Shown here: in pieces, positions 11,017 through 22,111 of the stretch | How positions within the stretch are numbered: position 1 is the stretch's first letter | How the letters are laid out: every line of letters begins with the position of its first letter | Program-made: the position numbers and the translations under genes | The notes under the pieces: model-generated | Seen by the model: only the letters and a program-made list of their open reading frames with translations | Told to the model about the DNA's origin: nothing | The model's database searches: none | Assembly: GCA_963281255.1 (NCBI GenBank) | Contig: OY725497.1 | Span: forward strand, 2,356,001-2,420,000 | Direction: 5' to 3' | Length of the DNA stretch: 64,000 bases | DNA from: Aphrocallistes beatrix | Lineage: Eukaryota; Porifera; Hexactinellida; Sceptrulophora; Aphrocallistidae

Positions 11017-12456
11017 TCCTTACTATTAAAACTCGATTATTGTTTGTTTGTGTGTGTATATATATATGTTACAGGGTATCTGTAAAATCAGGGTAATTGT
11101 AATTACCCTGATTTTTTTAGGGTAATTGTAATTACCCTGGTTCAATCAGGGTAATTGTAATTACCCTGACTTTTTTCAGGGTAATTGTAATTACTTTGTT
11201 TTTTTAGGTTAATTATAGTGACCACTCATTGTATAGTGGATCATTTGTATAGGCGCAACTTGGGCCATTTTCACATGTCCATCCAGATTTGCTCAGCCTG
11301 TAATACACAAGTACGGGAAACACAATTTAGCTCACCTAAGAGCAATTGTCCTATTAATAGGATTCCTCAATTGACAGTTGCATTGTAACAGGTAACATTG
11401 CCCACCCTGAATTTCCCCCCTGAATTCGCCCCCTTCCATACTATAAGTTAACAATTATACCACCTAAGTACCATATTAGGAAGTGGAGTTTTCTAAATGT
11501 AATTGTGTAACTTATAAAACTCTACTGGTACATTAATGGGTGTGTTATATGTACTATGTACTATGTATTTTCTGAAATTCTACAAGTTTAAAATAGGCTG
11601 TTAGATGTTCTCATCTAGAAAATTATAATTGAATTTTAACCGGGGAATGGAGGATAAACCAGTTTTATCCCGTCCCATGCTCCCCCACTTATGGAGGTTA
11701 TACTGTAATTACAATTACCCTGAAAAAGTCAGGGTAATTACAATTACCCTGTAAAAGTCAGGGTAATTACAATTACCCTGATTGAACCAGGGTAATTATA
11801 ATTACCCTAAAAAAGTCAGGGTAATTACAATTACCCTGATTGAACCAGGGTAATAACAATTACCCTAAAAAAGTCAGGGTAATTACAATTACCCTAAAAA
11901 AATCAGGGTAATTACAATTACCCTGATTTTACAGATACCCTGTAACATATATATATATATATATATATCTAACGAATTGATTGAAGAAACTGCCAGGCAC
12001 AGAAAGCTGATTTTTGGCATGTGGGAGTCTTTTGGCTATGGCTCCACTAAGTTCTGAGCTCAGAGCAAAATGTCGACTCATCATGGAATTATGACGTCAT
12101 TGTCACCTTTTTAAAAGTTAATCAATACAGTTATTCGAGCATAACTCAGCCATTATAGGAGATAGAAGGCTGAAATTTTAATAAAATCTATATACTAACA
12201 TACCTCACATATGATGCAACTATCAAAAAATGATGACTCATCACCTTGTTATGACATCATCATTACGCATCAAAAATTATAAAAATTGACAAATTTGGTG
12301 ATTTTTCGTGCGATATCGATTATGACAGTAGGACAGACGTATTTAGAGATGTTCTCTCCCTTATAATTAATCATTGTGACCCCAGGCGCCCGCAGGGCGC
12401 CTCCGGCGGACAAAGTGTCCGCCAGCCGCGCAGCGCAAGCAAGCGAAGCCCGCTTG
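11017..12456 (+). mobile_element. Helitron-like element, copy G (contains a foldback element)
   Basis: Starts TCCTTACTATTAAAACTCGA after an A and ends CCCGCTTG before T. The 3' end keeps three successive stems: GGCGCC...GGCGCC, GGCGGAC...GTCCGCC and CAAGCG...CGCTTG. The microsatellite after the 5' terminus holds the foldback at 11071-11943. TGACGTCA is at 12092-12099. Confidence 0.82.
11071..11943. mobile_element. Foldback element with palindromic satellite arms, 873 bp
   Basis: Ends are ACAGGGTATCTGTAAAATCA and its complement. Each arm is an array of the palindrome AGGGTAATTGTAATTACCCT with spacers such as GATTTTTT or GGTTCAAT: about 4 units on the left and 6-7 on the right, in inverted orientation. 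The 480-bp core has no ORF. It sits in the (TA)n tract of copy G. Confidence 0.85.
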
Positions 12457-12544
12457 TATTTAATTAATTATATATATATTTCGATTGATTTCATTAGAAT
12501 TAACATTACTATTATATTTACATGTTTATATTAATTAACAAAGT

Positions 12545-15376
12545 ATGCCCAACAAATGTTCTGCTCCTGGCTGTAAAGGATACTACAGTTCTACTGACGG
12601 TTATGTGACTGTATTTAAATTACCCTTGGAGCAAGAACTTTGATCTAAGTGGATAAATGCGTTACATCTAGAAAATATTCATACAAACATATTTGTTTGC
12701 GAGAAACATTTCCGCAATGAGGATATATCTCGGACGTACTCTGTACCCTCTGAACCAAATGCCTCCCTTCAAGAAATTCCTCGTATAGTGCCAATCCTTC
12801 ACAAAGATGCAGTTCCATGTTTCTTACCGAGCTGTCCTAAATATCTTTCAGCACCCAAAGGGTCAAAACAGCCAAAGAGATTGAAGTTTGAAGAAAAAGA
12901 AGAAATGTTTTTCACGCAGGTGATACAGGAAAGTCGACAATCATTCAAAGCTGAAGAGGATAAGTATCTACATTTGATGAACTCAAACTCAAACTTAATT
13001 TGCTAACTCTTCACAACTGGGTGATATGGTGTTCAAGTGAGAGTTCTATTTACTTTTTACTTCCACGATTAGAAAAATCAAGGATATCTTTTGAGGCCAG
13101 TCTATCGGTTAATACCAATTTAATTCCTGAAGCTTTTTATGACAACGAGCCGATCTCTCCCTAAATTTCATAAACGATATACGTCAAGTTTAGAATCTTT
13201 TTAGTGAGATTGTGCGTACCTCTTTTGTTAATACTTCTGAGACTGGCTCTGTTTGTCATCTTGTTAATTCAGCCAAAGCACATATCATTAATGCAATTAA
13301 TGAAATAGAGGAGCTTAACGCAAATGAGCTAAAGTTGACTGATGAAAATAATGTACTATCTTCTTACCTCCCTCGACTTCAATTCATTCTAAGCTAGATT
13401 GAAAATATCATGGTTGCAAAAAATAGACGCAGATATAATATTATAACCCAGGTATTTTCACATTACATTACATATTACTTATATGTCGGCCAGATTTTTC
13501 TATTAATATTCATTCAGTGTGTTGAAAGGCTATTTCCTGGATTAGTGAAAGATCACTTTATATTCTGAGGGTATGGTGTTATTTAATATAGAAATTCTCG
13601 CCGACATATAAGTAAATTGTTTTCATTGTATACTTCTCAGCAATAGCTCCGTCAATATTTGTTTACTTTTTAGGTTTTGGCGCTCAAACTCATATATACT
13701 CCAACTCCTGTTATAACTACCTGCAGTCTCTAAGCTGTTTATCCCTCCCACATGTTCATACTTTGCAGAGGCTATATAATCCTATTGGTTTATAGAACGA
13801 ATACTTTATTTTTCTAAAAAATGCAACGAAAGATTTCTCAGTGCAGCAAAAGCACGTTATTGTTCAGATTGACGAAGTTCATGTCAAATCGGAGATTGCC
13901 TATAAGGGTGGAAACATTATTGCGCCTACACTCAACACAGAAGATCCAATAAAGACAGTTTTAGCTATAATGGTATCTAGTCTCCATAAAAAATTGTCAA
14001 CTATCGTTCGCCTTTTTCCTCATTCCTCTACGAATGCATCAGAATTGTATCTTGTTCTAAAGTCCGTCATTTTGGATATCGAAAAATGTGGCCCATTCGT
14101 TCAAGTAATTTGTTCTACAAAATGTTAGTATTTTAAAAAAATTTTCTTCCGATCAAAAGACTCTTACATCCGTTGTCCCTCATCCAGTTGACAAATCCAG
14201 AACCCTATTCCTGTTATTCGATGCGGTTCATATTTTGAAATGTATCCGTAACAAATGGCTTAACACTCCTGATTTTAGCCATACATTTCTTTTCCCATGT
14301 TTAAATGATATATCCACTGAAGCTATCAAATATCCTCTTACTAAATGCAAAGCTTGTTTTGAAGATGTGAGATCACTATACAAACAAGAGCAACACTCTT
14401 TCGCTAAAATTGCGCACCAACTGACAGCTAAATCCTGCTGGCCTTCGAGCATAGAACGACAGAACGTTAAACTTGCTCTCAAGATTTTTAATGAACAAAC
14501 AGCCGAATTTATTTCTATCATTTTAAACATCTGGAAAATTTTTAATGTCAGTACGCCACATAAAGGAATACGTTTGCGAGATGAATTTCAAAGCCCCTTG
14601 TACGAGACGATCCACGTTTTTCATTTTTAGAGCGTATCGTAGTTTGGATTGAAACCTGGGAAGCAACGACTAAAGCAAACAAGGCATCACTCACCCACCA
14701 GACATTCACTAGTCTAAAGCACACCTGCATAACATTACCGCTACTAGTTCACCATTTGACTAACAACTGTGGCTTTTCTTACGTATTGACCTCCTTCCTA
14801 CAGAATGATGCGTTAGAGCATCATTTCGGATTGTATAGACAGATGTCTGGAGCTAATTATCACATATCCTACCTGCAAATCCTAGAGTCTGAGCGTCGAC
14901 TGAAAGTATCTAGTATGCTTAAACTGTACCAATCGAGCGAAGAACACATTTCTGTTCACTATTTTATTAAGCAATTCTCCAATTGTTCAGTTGATGACCC
15001 TGACTCTTCAGCAATTTCAATCTTAACACAAGAACGGTTAATGAACCTACTTCCAGATTTAGAATCAATAAGATACGACACCCAAACTCTGCAGGCTTTA
15101 GCCTTTATTGCTGGGTTTGCTGTACATCAATATTACAAGCAATCAAATAAATGTTTTATCTGTCTGGATTTCCTTACCACTGACAAAGATTTCCTGATCG
15201 AACAGTCCAATGATTCAAGGTTCGCTTATTTGGAAATCGTGGACAGAGGATCCCTTAAGTGGCCTTCAGATGCTATTCTAAGAGCAGTTATTATTATATG
15301 GAAAATCTTCGTCGGAATTGATAATGATATCTCTTTGATGACAGAAGTAGTTCAAGGGCCTCTAAACAAATATTAG
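12545..15376 (+). pseudogene. P-element / THAP9-like transposase pseudogene
   Basis: An N-terminal THAP zinc finger starts at 12545 (MPNKCSAPGC..., then SKWINAL, FVCEKHF and a DAVPCF tail), with an in-frame TGA inside it. The transposase core follows in pieces. IQIDEVHVKSEIAYKGG (13860-13910) is the conserved P-family DE-H-KS-YKGG block. FDAVHILKCIRNKWLN (14219-14265) is the F-D-VH--K-IRN-WL block. The C-terminal part (14756-15376) has LEHHFGLYRQMSGANYHISY and ILESERRLK. At least four frame changes or stops break it, and a small MITE lies at 13470-13616. The family cuts and pastes DNA using the THAP finger to bind the element ends; this copy cannot act on its own. Confidence 0.85.
13470..13616. 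mobile_element. Small palindromic MITE, about 147 bp
   Basis: Inverted repeats TTACTTATATGTCGGCCAGA at the left and the matching GCCGACATATAAGTAAAT at the right, with no ORF. It interrupts the P1 transposase region. Confidence 0.65.
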
Positions 15377-16129
15377 TTGCTCTAGGGGTTCGTTATATGG
15401 AAGACAATTGCTGCGAAACTTGGGTGATAAATGTCCTTCCTGTAAGATGATTTATTGGCATATTTTACACAAGTTATTTGGAGTTATCACGAATTGTTTG
15501 ATATCCAATAAAATCAAGGATTATAATTCTCAAATCAGTTTTCGTGCGGACCACTCTCGAAAGATCAAGAAATTTAAGAAAAACTAGATTTAAGATTAGC
15601 TATAATAGTTATTGTAATATGCCTCTTTGTCGTTTTGTTACCTCAATTATCACCTTTTTCACATAAACAATGATAAGAATCATAACATTTAATATTAACA
15701 TATTTTATATGATGGCCTTTGGACTCATCCATGGTTATTTAATGGTCTATCCTTATACTTGAGTCATCTATGGTTAAGCTTATCTCAGTATTTACAAACA
15801 TTTGGGTATTTTTCAGCTCCAGCGGATCATTGTAAGACCTTGAAAAATTTAATATTTCATTTTCACATATACGTAAATGTGGTGTATATTGTGCTAAAAT
15901 CCACTTCATCCGTTATAACTTCCATTCTCCATTAATAAAAGTTCTGAAAATTAGCTACAAATTCTAAATTAATAATACTTGTATCGAACACACCTAAAGT
16001 AATAATCATGCCAACTTATTCTCGAATTATTACGTCATCATGACAGTACAAAATTTCATAGTAAGTGTAAATTTGACCAATTCAATTTTACAATTTTTAT
16101 CATTTTCCGAGTCAAACTCATTAATTAAT

Positions 16130-16964
16130 ATACACATATTGATTTCTTATTGTAATTCTAATAAAATGGAAATATCTTGAAATTTCGAAAAAGTAAAAGG
16201 TGACAATGACGTCACAACTCCATGATGAGTCGATATTTTCTTAGTCTGAAGTTAGAACTTAGTGGAGCCATAGCCAAAAGACTCCCACATGCCAAAAATC
16301 AGCTTACTGCGCCTGTCAGTTTCTTCAATCAATTCGTTACAGATAGATAGATAGATACAAATAAATAAATAAATATCAGGGTTGAAACCGAATAGTTGAT
16401 TATTCGGTTTAACCAAATATTATTTGCAAATAATTGATATTTGGTTTGTAACCAAATATCATTATTTGGTATTCGGTTGAGAACCAAATAATTTGGTCAA
16501 CTGAATAATTTGGTCAACCAAATAATTTGGTCAACCGAATAATTTGGTCAACCGAATAATTTGGTCAACCAAATAATTTGGTCAACCGAATAATTTGGTC
16601 AACTGAATATTTAGCCAAACAAATAATTTGCATGCTTTCCCAACACAATAATCAAATGTTCTTACAAGAAGTGGTCCGAACACAAATAAATATAATAGGC
16701 TTACTTATACTTGAATATATTTTTGTATAAATATTTATATAAACATTTATGCAAAAATATAATCAAGTATTATTTGGTTGACCAAATTATTCGGTTGACC
16801 AAATTATTTGGTTGACCAAATATTCGGTTGACCAAATTATTCGGTTTGACCATTATTCGGTTAACCAAATTATTTGGTCTACCCATTATTCGGTTAAATT
16901 GGTATTTGGTTGAAGCGGTTTCAACCTTGATAAATATACATTAATCGAGTTTTAATAGTAAGGA
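16130..16964 (-). mobile_element. Helitron-like element, copy H (contains foldback 2)
   Basis: Reverse orientation: GTGACAATGACGTCACAACT at about 16200, then the family body. The 5' terminus ends at 16964 (complement of TCCTTACTATTAAAACTCGA). The 3' hairpins are missing. TGACGTCA at 16207-16214. Confidence 0.7.
16377..16929. mobile_element. Foldback element 2 with AATAATTTGGTCAACC satellite arms
   Basis: Ends are CAGGGTTGAAACCG and the complement of CAAGGTTGAAACCG. The left arm has about seven tandem units of AATAATTTGGTCAACC (alternating CCAAATA/CCGAATA); the right arm has several inverted units. It has the same architecture and same insertion site (the microsatellite of a Helitron-like copy) as 11071-11943, but unrelated sequence. 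Confidence 0.83.
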
Positions 16965-16984
16965 GATCCTTCAGTTTATTCATT

Positions 16985-18678
16985 ATGATAATAAATTCAT
17001 CTATACCCCCTGCTTCCTCTGCGATACCTTTCGTATGTCCCCACTTTAATGAGTACTGCTACTGTTGTGGAGTCTCATGGTCCAAAGTGGTGCTGTATCC
17101 TATCACAAATTGTATGGCAATAAAGATGGATGAAGAATTCCAGGAATATGCAGCTCCAACTGGTTCGCACTCAGATCTCACTGGTCCCTCCTCCATATGC
17201 GGTAATAGCAAGATCACTCTCACCGTTAATACAAATGCTCAGCTGGCCAGTTGTAAAAAGCAATTCGCCAAGAGAAGAATAGAACACTACTGTATAGTGC
17301 GGAGGTGGCCAAAGCCAGATCACACAGAAGAAAAATGCTGGTATTGTGACAACCACAAGCTCAAGATGAGGAAGGGGAAGAAGAAAAACAGAAATGGTTC
17401 ACGGAGACCCCCAGGATTTTCTTTCATCACTCCGTTTCGACCAGCGAAGACTCGTCAGGAGTTAACACAGAGCCTAATAGCTCAGGCTGAGGATGCTGAA
17501 CAAATCGATCAATTGGTTCGTACCGGGCTGAGTGCCATTCATAAGTCGCGGGGTCTTCCCAAGGATGCACCCTTTGAACTCTTTGGTCATCATGGCAGGG
17601 CAACTACCTTCCAACGAGCAAACCCCAGCCAGAAGCGGACAAAGCTTGTAGTTCCTACTTCCTTCATTCGACAGCTCCGGCTTGTGACCACGACCTCTAA
17701 TTCCTCCATGGACTCTTATGACTATCATGAATCGGTTCATCGGTTCTGCAGTTCGTCTCCCAAAAGACTAACAATTGTGTCGGTGTGTTCTGCTGTACAA
17801 CTGGCAAGAGGGTAAACAAGAGCCAAATCTACTCTCCGGACAACAGAAACGTTCCAAGGACTGCAGATCAATCAGCCTTATTACTCGAAACCAAGCCGAC
17901 CAGAGCAAGACACATTGATGGACAGATACATCACCCTATTCTGGACCTCGGAATTGACCCTGTAGAGATATTCCATATACCTGTTTTACACATATCTATG
18001 TGCATATTGCACCAATTGTTTCAACGCTAGACTCGACTTGGCTCGACCTGCAAGGATGTGTGAAAATCAAGAAAGCTCAAACTTCTGGTATTCCTGGAGA
18101 CCAACTATCAAGTGAAAGCTTTGACCGCTACCTGCACCAGCACACTCAAAGCCGAGCACATGAAGTGTCCCTCATTCGCTGGCAAGGACGTTACTAGGCT
18201 CGCCTCAGCAGTTTCAAGTGCTAGTGGTGCTGTATCTCTATGGATTGACTCTGGCTTCTCGGATTGCTCCGTTTTTGTCCTCAGAGCATGGCACTCACTT
18301 CGAACTGCTGCATGGGCTGGAGAAGAGATTGGAGAAGTTGCAAGACTCCTTCACGAGTTCAGGATAGTGTGGCTAGATAATGGACTGACAGTAACGCTTC
18401 TTATCCATTGCTTGCTCGCTCACTTCATCGATTGGTATTCTATATACCGAGGAAAGGTACAGCTCCTTACAGAGGAGCAAATTGAGTCATGTCACAATGA
18501 CTTCTCTGCGGTACAGACCACTCATCACAATACTGCAGTGGATGCACTAGGTCGATACAACTTCACAAGGAAGGATGGCCATAAGAGAAAGGCTGATGCA
18601 CCAGCTAGACCCATTAGAGAGGCAGCCAAACGGGCAATTCGTTTCTGGAAGGAGATCTATGGTACAGACGAAGACTAA
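16985..18678 (+). pseudogene. Broken DDE transposase of the TTAA-flanked element
   Basis: Open segments occur in three frames. 16985-17815 starts MIINSSIPPASS and has CWYCDNHK and a basic KMRKGKKKNRNGSRR stretch. 17785-18030 contains IFHIPVLHISMCILHQLF, matching the HxxLGxxxxF block found after the second Asp in this transposase type. 18112-18678 ends with a helix-rich part, LLTEEQIESCHNDF (probable catalytic Glu) and a lysine/arginine-rich tail. Frame changes fall near 17800, 18010-18030 and 18110. I could not place the first Asp. GC content is clearly higher than in the flanks. I infer a transposase from the closing motif; the first 276 codons are not recognised. Confidence 0.55.
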
Positions 18679-18679
18679 C

Positions 18680-19030
18680 GAGATAAACAAATATTGGTGA
18701 AATCATAGCGGAAGGTTTCGGTGGAATAGTGTAGTAGAATTATATGTACTAATATTCTCATTATATTCATATTATCAATATAAACATTTTCTCAATAGAT
18801 TTTCACTAAACAGATATTCTAATAAATAATATTTTAGTCTGATGAATGTCGTAGCACAAATCAATTCCAACTCAATTGAGTGCAATGTCGCTTGCGCTCG
18901 CTCATACAATCTCAAAGTATGTCATTATAGACAATGTCGGGTAGTGTATAGGAGCGCGCATCGTTTTCTAGATCGGTATAGCGCATACCCAAAAACAACT
19001 TTGCAGCAGCCGTGCCATCGACACTTTTTG
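18680..19030. other. Non-coding interior of the TTAA-flanked element
   Basis: AT-rich with AATAAATAAT near 18823, a possible poly(A) signal for the upstream gene. Nothing else seen. Confidence 0.4.
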
Positions 19031-19523
19031 CCTCGGAAATGATAAAAATGATAAAAATAAAAATTGAATTGGTAAAATTTCCACTTTTTATACACAATTA
19101 TGACGTCATAATCCAATGATGAATTTGCATTTTGATGAGATTTTGAGACAATCTGGTAGAATATGGTAAGATAGATCTAGTGTTTAAATTTCATTGATTT
19201 ATAATGAATATTGCCTGAGCTGTAATGAATTGAGTCATTGCTATGAAATTTTGTACATTCATGATGACGTAATAATTCGGGAATTAGTTGGCATGATCAT
19301 AACTTTAGGTGTGTTCGATACAAGTATTATTAATTTAGAATTTGTAGCTAATTTTCAGAACTTTTATTAATGGAGAATGGAAGTTACAACCGATGAAGTG
19401 GATTTTATCACAATATAACCACATTTAAATGTGAAAATTAAATATTAAATTTTTCAAGGTCTTATTTTGATCCGCTGGAGCTGAAAAATATCAAAATGTT
19501 TGTAAATACTGAGATAAGGTTAA

Positions 19524-20029
19524 CGTATTTTTTTGTGGACGTGCTAACGTGTCTGCCGGCATACCTTGGGATTCCCTAAATCAAATGTCTATAATTCAAA
19601 ATTTAGTTAAAACTTTAAATTTTTCATGAAATATTTATTGTGGTAACTGAAACTCGATTTATATACCGTTTAAGGTTTATAGAAATTGATTATAATTGTA
19701 AACCTGAAAAGCCCATTTTCAGAAGGGATGAGGATTAATTTTAGTTTCAATCCTAAAACCTTTCCAAGCACTATATAGGAGATTAAATAGCCCGCTAGGT
19801 CTAATACCGTAGGATTCAAATTTTATTTATGGTCGTCAGGAACACCATTGCCTATTAATAATACTTGTTTCACCGTTATACAGTATTTTATCGATATTTA
19901 CTATCTTTGCCATACGATTGATACCAATTTACAGAATCGAAATCCGTTTGAAATTCTTTATATATCAACAGTCCATATTGTGTCACTTGAGTCACAATAT
20001 AAAATTATGGCAACAAAACCACCGAATTG
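19524..20029. other. Right flank of the TTAA-flanked element, no clear gene
   Basis: AT-rich. Begins CGTATTTTTTTGTGGACGTG, the pre-insertion continuation of the sequence ending at 10779. No recognisable repeat family or domain. Confidence 0.4.
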
Positions 20030-21010
20030 TGACTGAACTGAGGGCCTATATCAATATAGAGTCATTTCTAGGTGATACAAATACTCAGATTCAAATCGAT
20101 CTCAGGAAGGTTTATGAGGATTATGCCCCACAGATTCTCCTATCAGAAGACAGAGTCTGCTCTTCAGGGAAGGATGACGATCTGTTGATGATGTCCCACG
20201 CACAGGACGATCAATTACTCACTCCGACAAAATATCGAAAAATAATAGAGGTATTGGATGAAACTCCTCATATAATGCTTAATTTGCTTGCTAATCGTAT
20301 TGAATCAAAAAAAGGAAATGATGTTCTGGGAATGAGAAAACTATGCTCCCGTTGGATTCCTGCATAATTTGACTTCAAAAAGCATATCCAGTCATAGTAT
20401 AAGAGTTCCAGATCTGATAGAGTACATATCAGTACAGGCGATGAAACACGAATATGCAAGTACTTTAGTGAACCTCTGAGAAAGGAAAGTAACAAGTATG
20501 GGTAAAAAGACTCCCAGTAATAGTCCGTCGGAACCAATTTACCCCGGAGATGATGTACTCTTTTTTTCTTCGATCGGTCGGACCAGTGTGTCAGATGACT
20601 TGACCTAAAGGGCAAACCATTACTGGAAGTTATTATGTTACTAACATCCGTACGATCGGAAGTGAATAATTTCTATATAAAGAGGAGGGCAAAGTGTAGA
20701 GCAAAGGGGATTCAGTTTGCATTACAATTCCGCCCCTATCATAAAATTTGGTAAAGGAGAATTTCAGCGAAATTGGAATTATCGAACTGGAACATTCGCC
20801 CTATAGTCCAGATCTATCTCCTTGCGATTTCTAGAAATTCGATAGGTTAAAAAAACACCTTCATGGCAAAGAATTTCAACAAAAAATGCCACTTGGACGA
20901 TCAATTCAAAGGTACCTCATGGATATACCCATTGAAATGTAAAAGACGTTTCGAAAATGGTTAGAGAGATCACACTAACGGGGAATATTTTGAATATCGG
21001 GATGTTTAAA
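20030..21010 (+). pseudogene. mariner transposase relic (SETMAR-like)
   Basis: The N-terminal part reads ELRAYINIESFLGDTNTQI and RKVYEDYAPQ, then KIIEVLDETPHIMLNLLANRI and MRKLCSRWIPA (20235-20367). Decayed catalytic traces follow: GDETRICKYFSEP near 20435 and HSPYSPDLSPCDF near 20795-20830, then LKKHLHGKEF. Many stops and frame changes. Neither end could be placed exactly. Confidence 0.8.
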
Positions 21011-21027
21011 AAAATTATTTTACATAA

Positions 21028-21690
21028 CAAGTGCGATTCGCGTGTTCGAGCTGCGCTGCTGGCGGATACTTTATGCCCGAAAGAGGCATCTGTTGGACGC
21101 CTAAGGTTACATTGATTAATATTTAGGAAATAACATATCTAAATACGTCTGTCTTACTGTTATAACCGATATCATACAAAATGCGTAATGATGGAGTCTT
21201 AACAGGGTGATGAGCAGGGTATTATACAGCCCTCTAGAAATGCGCTCCTAATTTAGAACCTCTAAATTTGCATACGCCTAAATTGATAAATAACATCATA
21301 ATGGGGAAGCTGCATTTGTTCGAATTTTGAAGTTGCCAATTGTTCGAATTTCCGATGTTGTCAGTTGTTCGACTCTATTTTATACAAATCTCGCGCTCGT
21401 AGATAATACTTTGGTGATGAGTGATCATTTTTTGATGAGAGTAGTATCATATTTGAGAAATATTAATATACTCATTTGTTGAAATTTCTGTCTTCTATCA
21501 CCTAAAATGGATGAGTTATAATCTAAAAACTGAATTTCAAATATTGAAAAAAGACAATGACGTCAATTTTCAATGATGAGTCGACATTTTGTCTGAGCTT
21601 ATAATTTAGTAGAGTCATAACCAAAAGACTCTAACATGCCAAAGATCTTTCTGTGCCTGGCAATATTTTCAATCTATTCGTCATATAGTT
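21028..21690 (-). mobile_element. Helitron-like element, copy I, interrupted by a hAT MITE
   Basis: Reverse orientation from the 3' end CAAGTGCGATTCGCGTG (decayed hairpin) to the body around 21690; the 5' terminus is lost. Confidence 0.68.
21215..21413. mobile_element. hAT-type MITE, 199 bp, 8-bp target duplication
   Basis: Ends are CAGGGTATTAT and the complement of CAAAGTATTAT. GTGATGAG flanks both sides (21207-21214 and 21414-21421), giving the 8-bp duplication typical of hAT. Confidence 0.85.
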
Positions 21691-21732
21691 CTACCCCAAG
21701 CTTGATTTGGTTTAAAATTTCTTATACTCAAT

Positions 21733-21942
21733 ATACTTAGAACTGTGTTGTAGGGTGAATATTTTGAAAAAAATATATCCTGACTCGAAGCCAAAATCGC
21801 AAAGCCCAATGCTTCTGTATAAAAAAGACTGAAGTACAAGTAAATAAAGAAAGCTGTGGGCCCTGGCTCATGAATTTGGCTGAGAGTCAGGGCACATTTT
21901 TTTCAAAATATTCGCCCTATAAACACAGTTCTAAGTCTTAGA
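21733..21942. mobile_element. Short palindromic MITE, about 210 bp
   Basis: Inverted arms of about 50 bp: CTTAGAACTGTGTTGTAGGG on the left, complement near 21940 (CCCTATAAACACAGTTCTAAG). No ORF. Confidence 0.7.
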
Positions 21943-22111
21943 CACAAAAAATATTTTTAATTGTAAACCACTCGAGTTCATTTGGGTTTACATTTGAACT
22001 TTACCACTGAAAAACTAAATGGACATCTCATCTGCAAATACAGTTTGATACTAAAACTCTTTAGGGTATTTGTGCTCTTTACCTTATTACACTCTATTAG
22101 CACGAATTTAA

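Larger units (their letters stand above)
10782..15772 (+). mobile_element. P/THAP-superfamily transposon P1 (4991 bp with insertions)
   Basis: Terminal inverted repeats of about 32 bp start CATAGATTACTCAAGTATAA (left) and end in the complement of CATAGATGACTCAAGTATAA (right). Both sides are flanked by GTTAAGC (10775-10781 and 15773-15779), a 7-bp duplication close to the 8 bp usual for P elements. Contents in order: left end, Helitron-like copy G, broken THAP/P transposase, right end. Confidence 0.82.
15778..19519 (+). mobile_element. TTAA-flanked DDE transposon, Kolobok-like or related, 3742 bp
   Basis: Inverted arms of roughly 350 bp (15778-16122 and 19031-19519) start SCTTATCTCAGTATTTAC. 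TTAA flanks each side (15774-15777, shared with the P1 duplication, and 19520-19523). It contains a Helitron-like copy and a broken GC-richer transposase region ending in EEQIESCHND, the same closing motif as the element at 2766-6006. TTAA fits Kolobok, but I assign the superfamily only tentatively. Confidence 0.68.

Noticed and set aside
11071..11943. CRISPR-like array of regularly spaced palindromes
   Set aside because: Eukaryotic context; the spacers are few, repeated (GATTTTTT, GGTTCAAT) and inverted between arms, so it is a foldback transposon.
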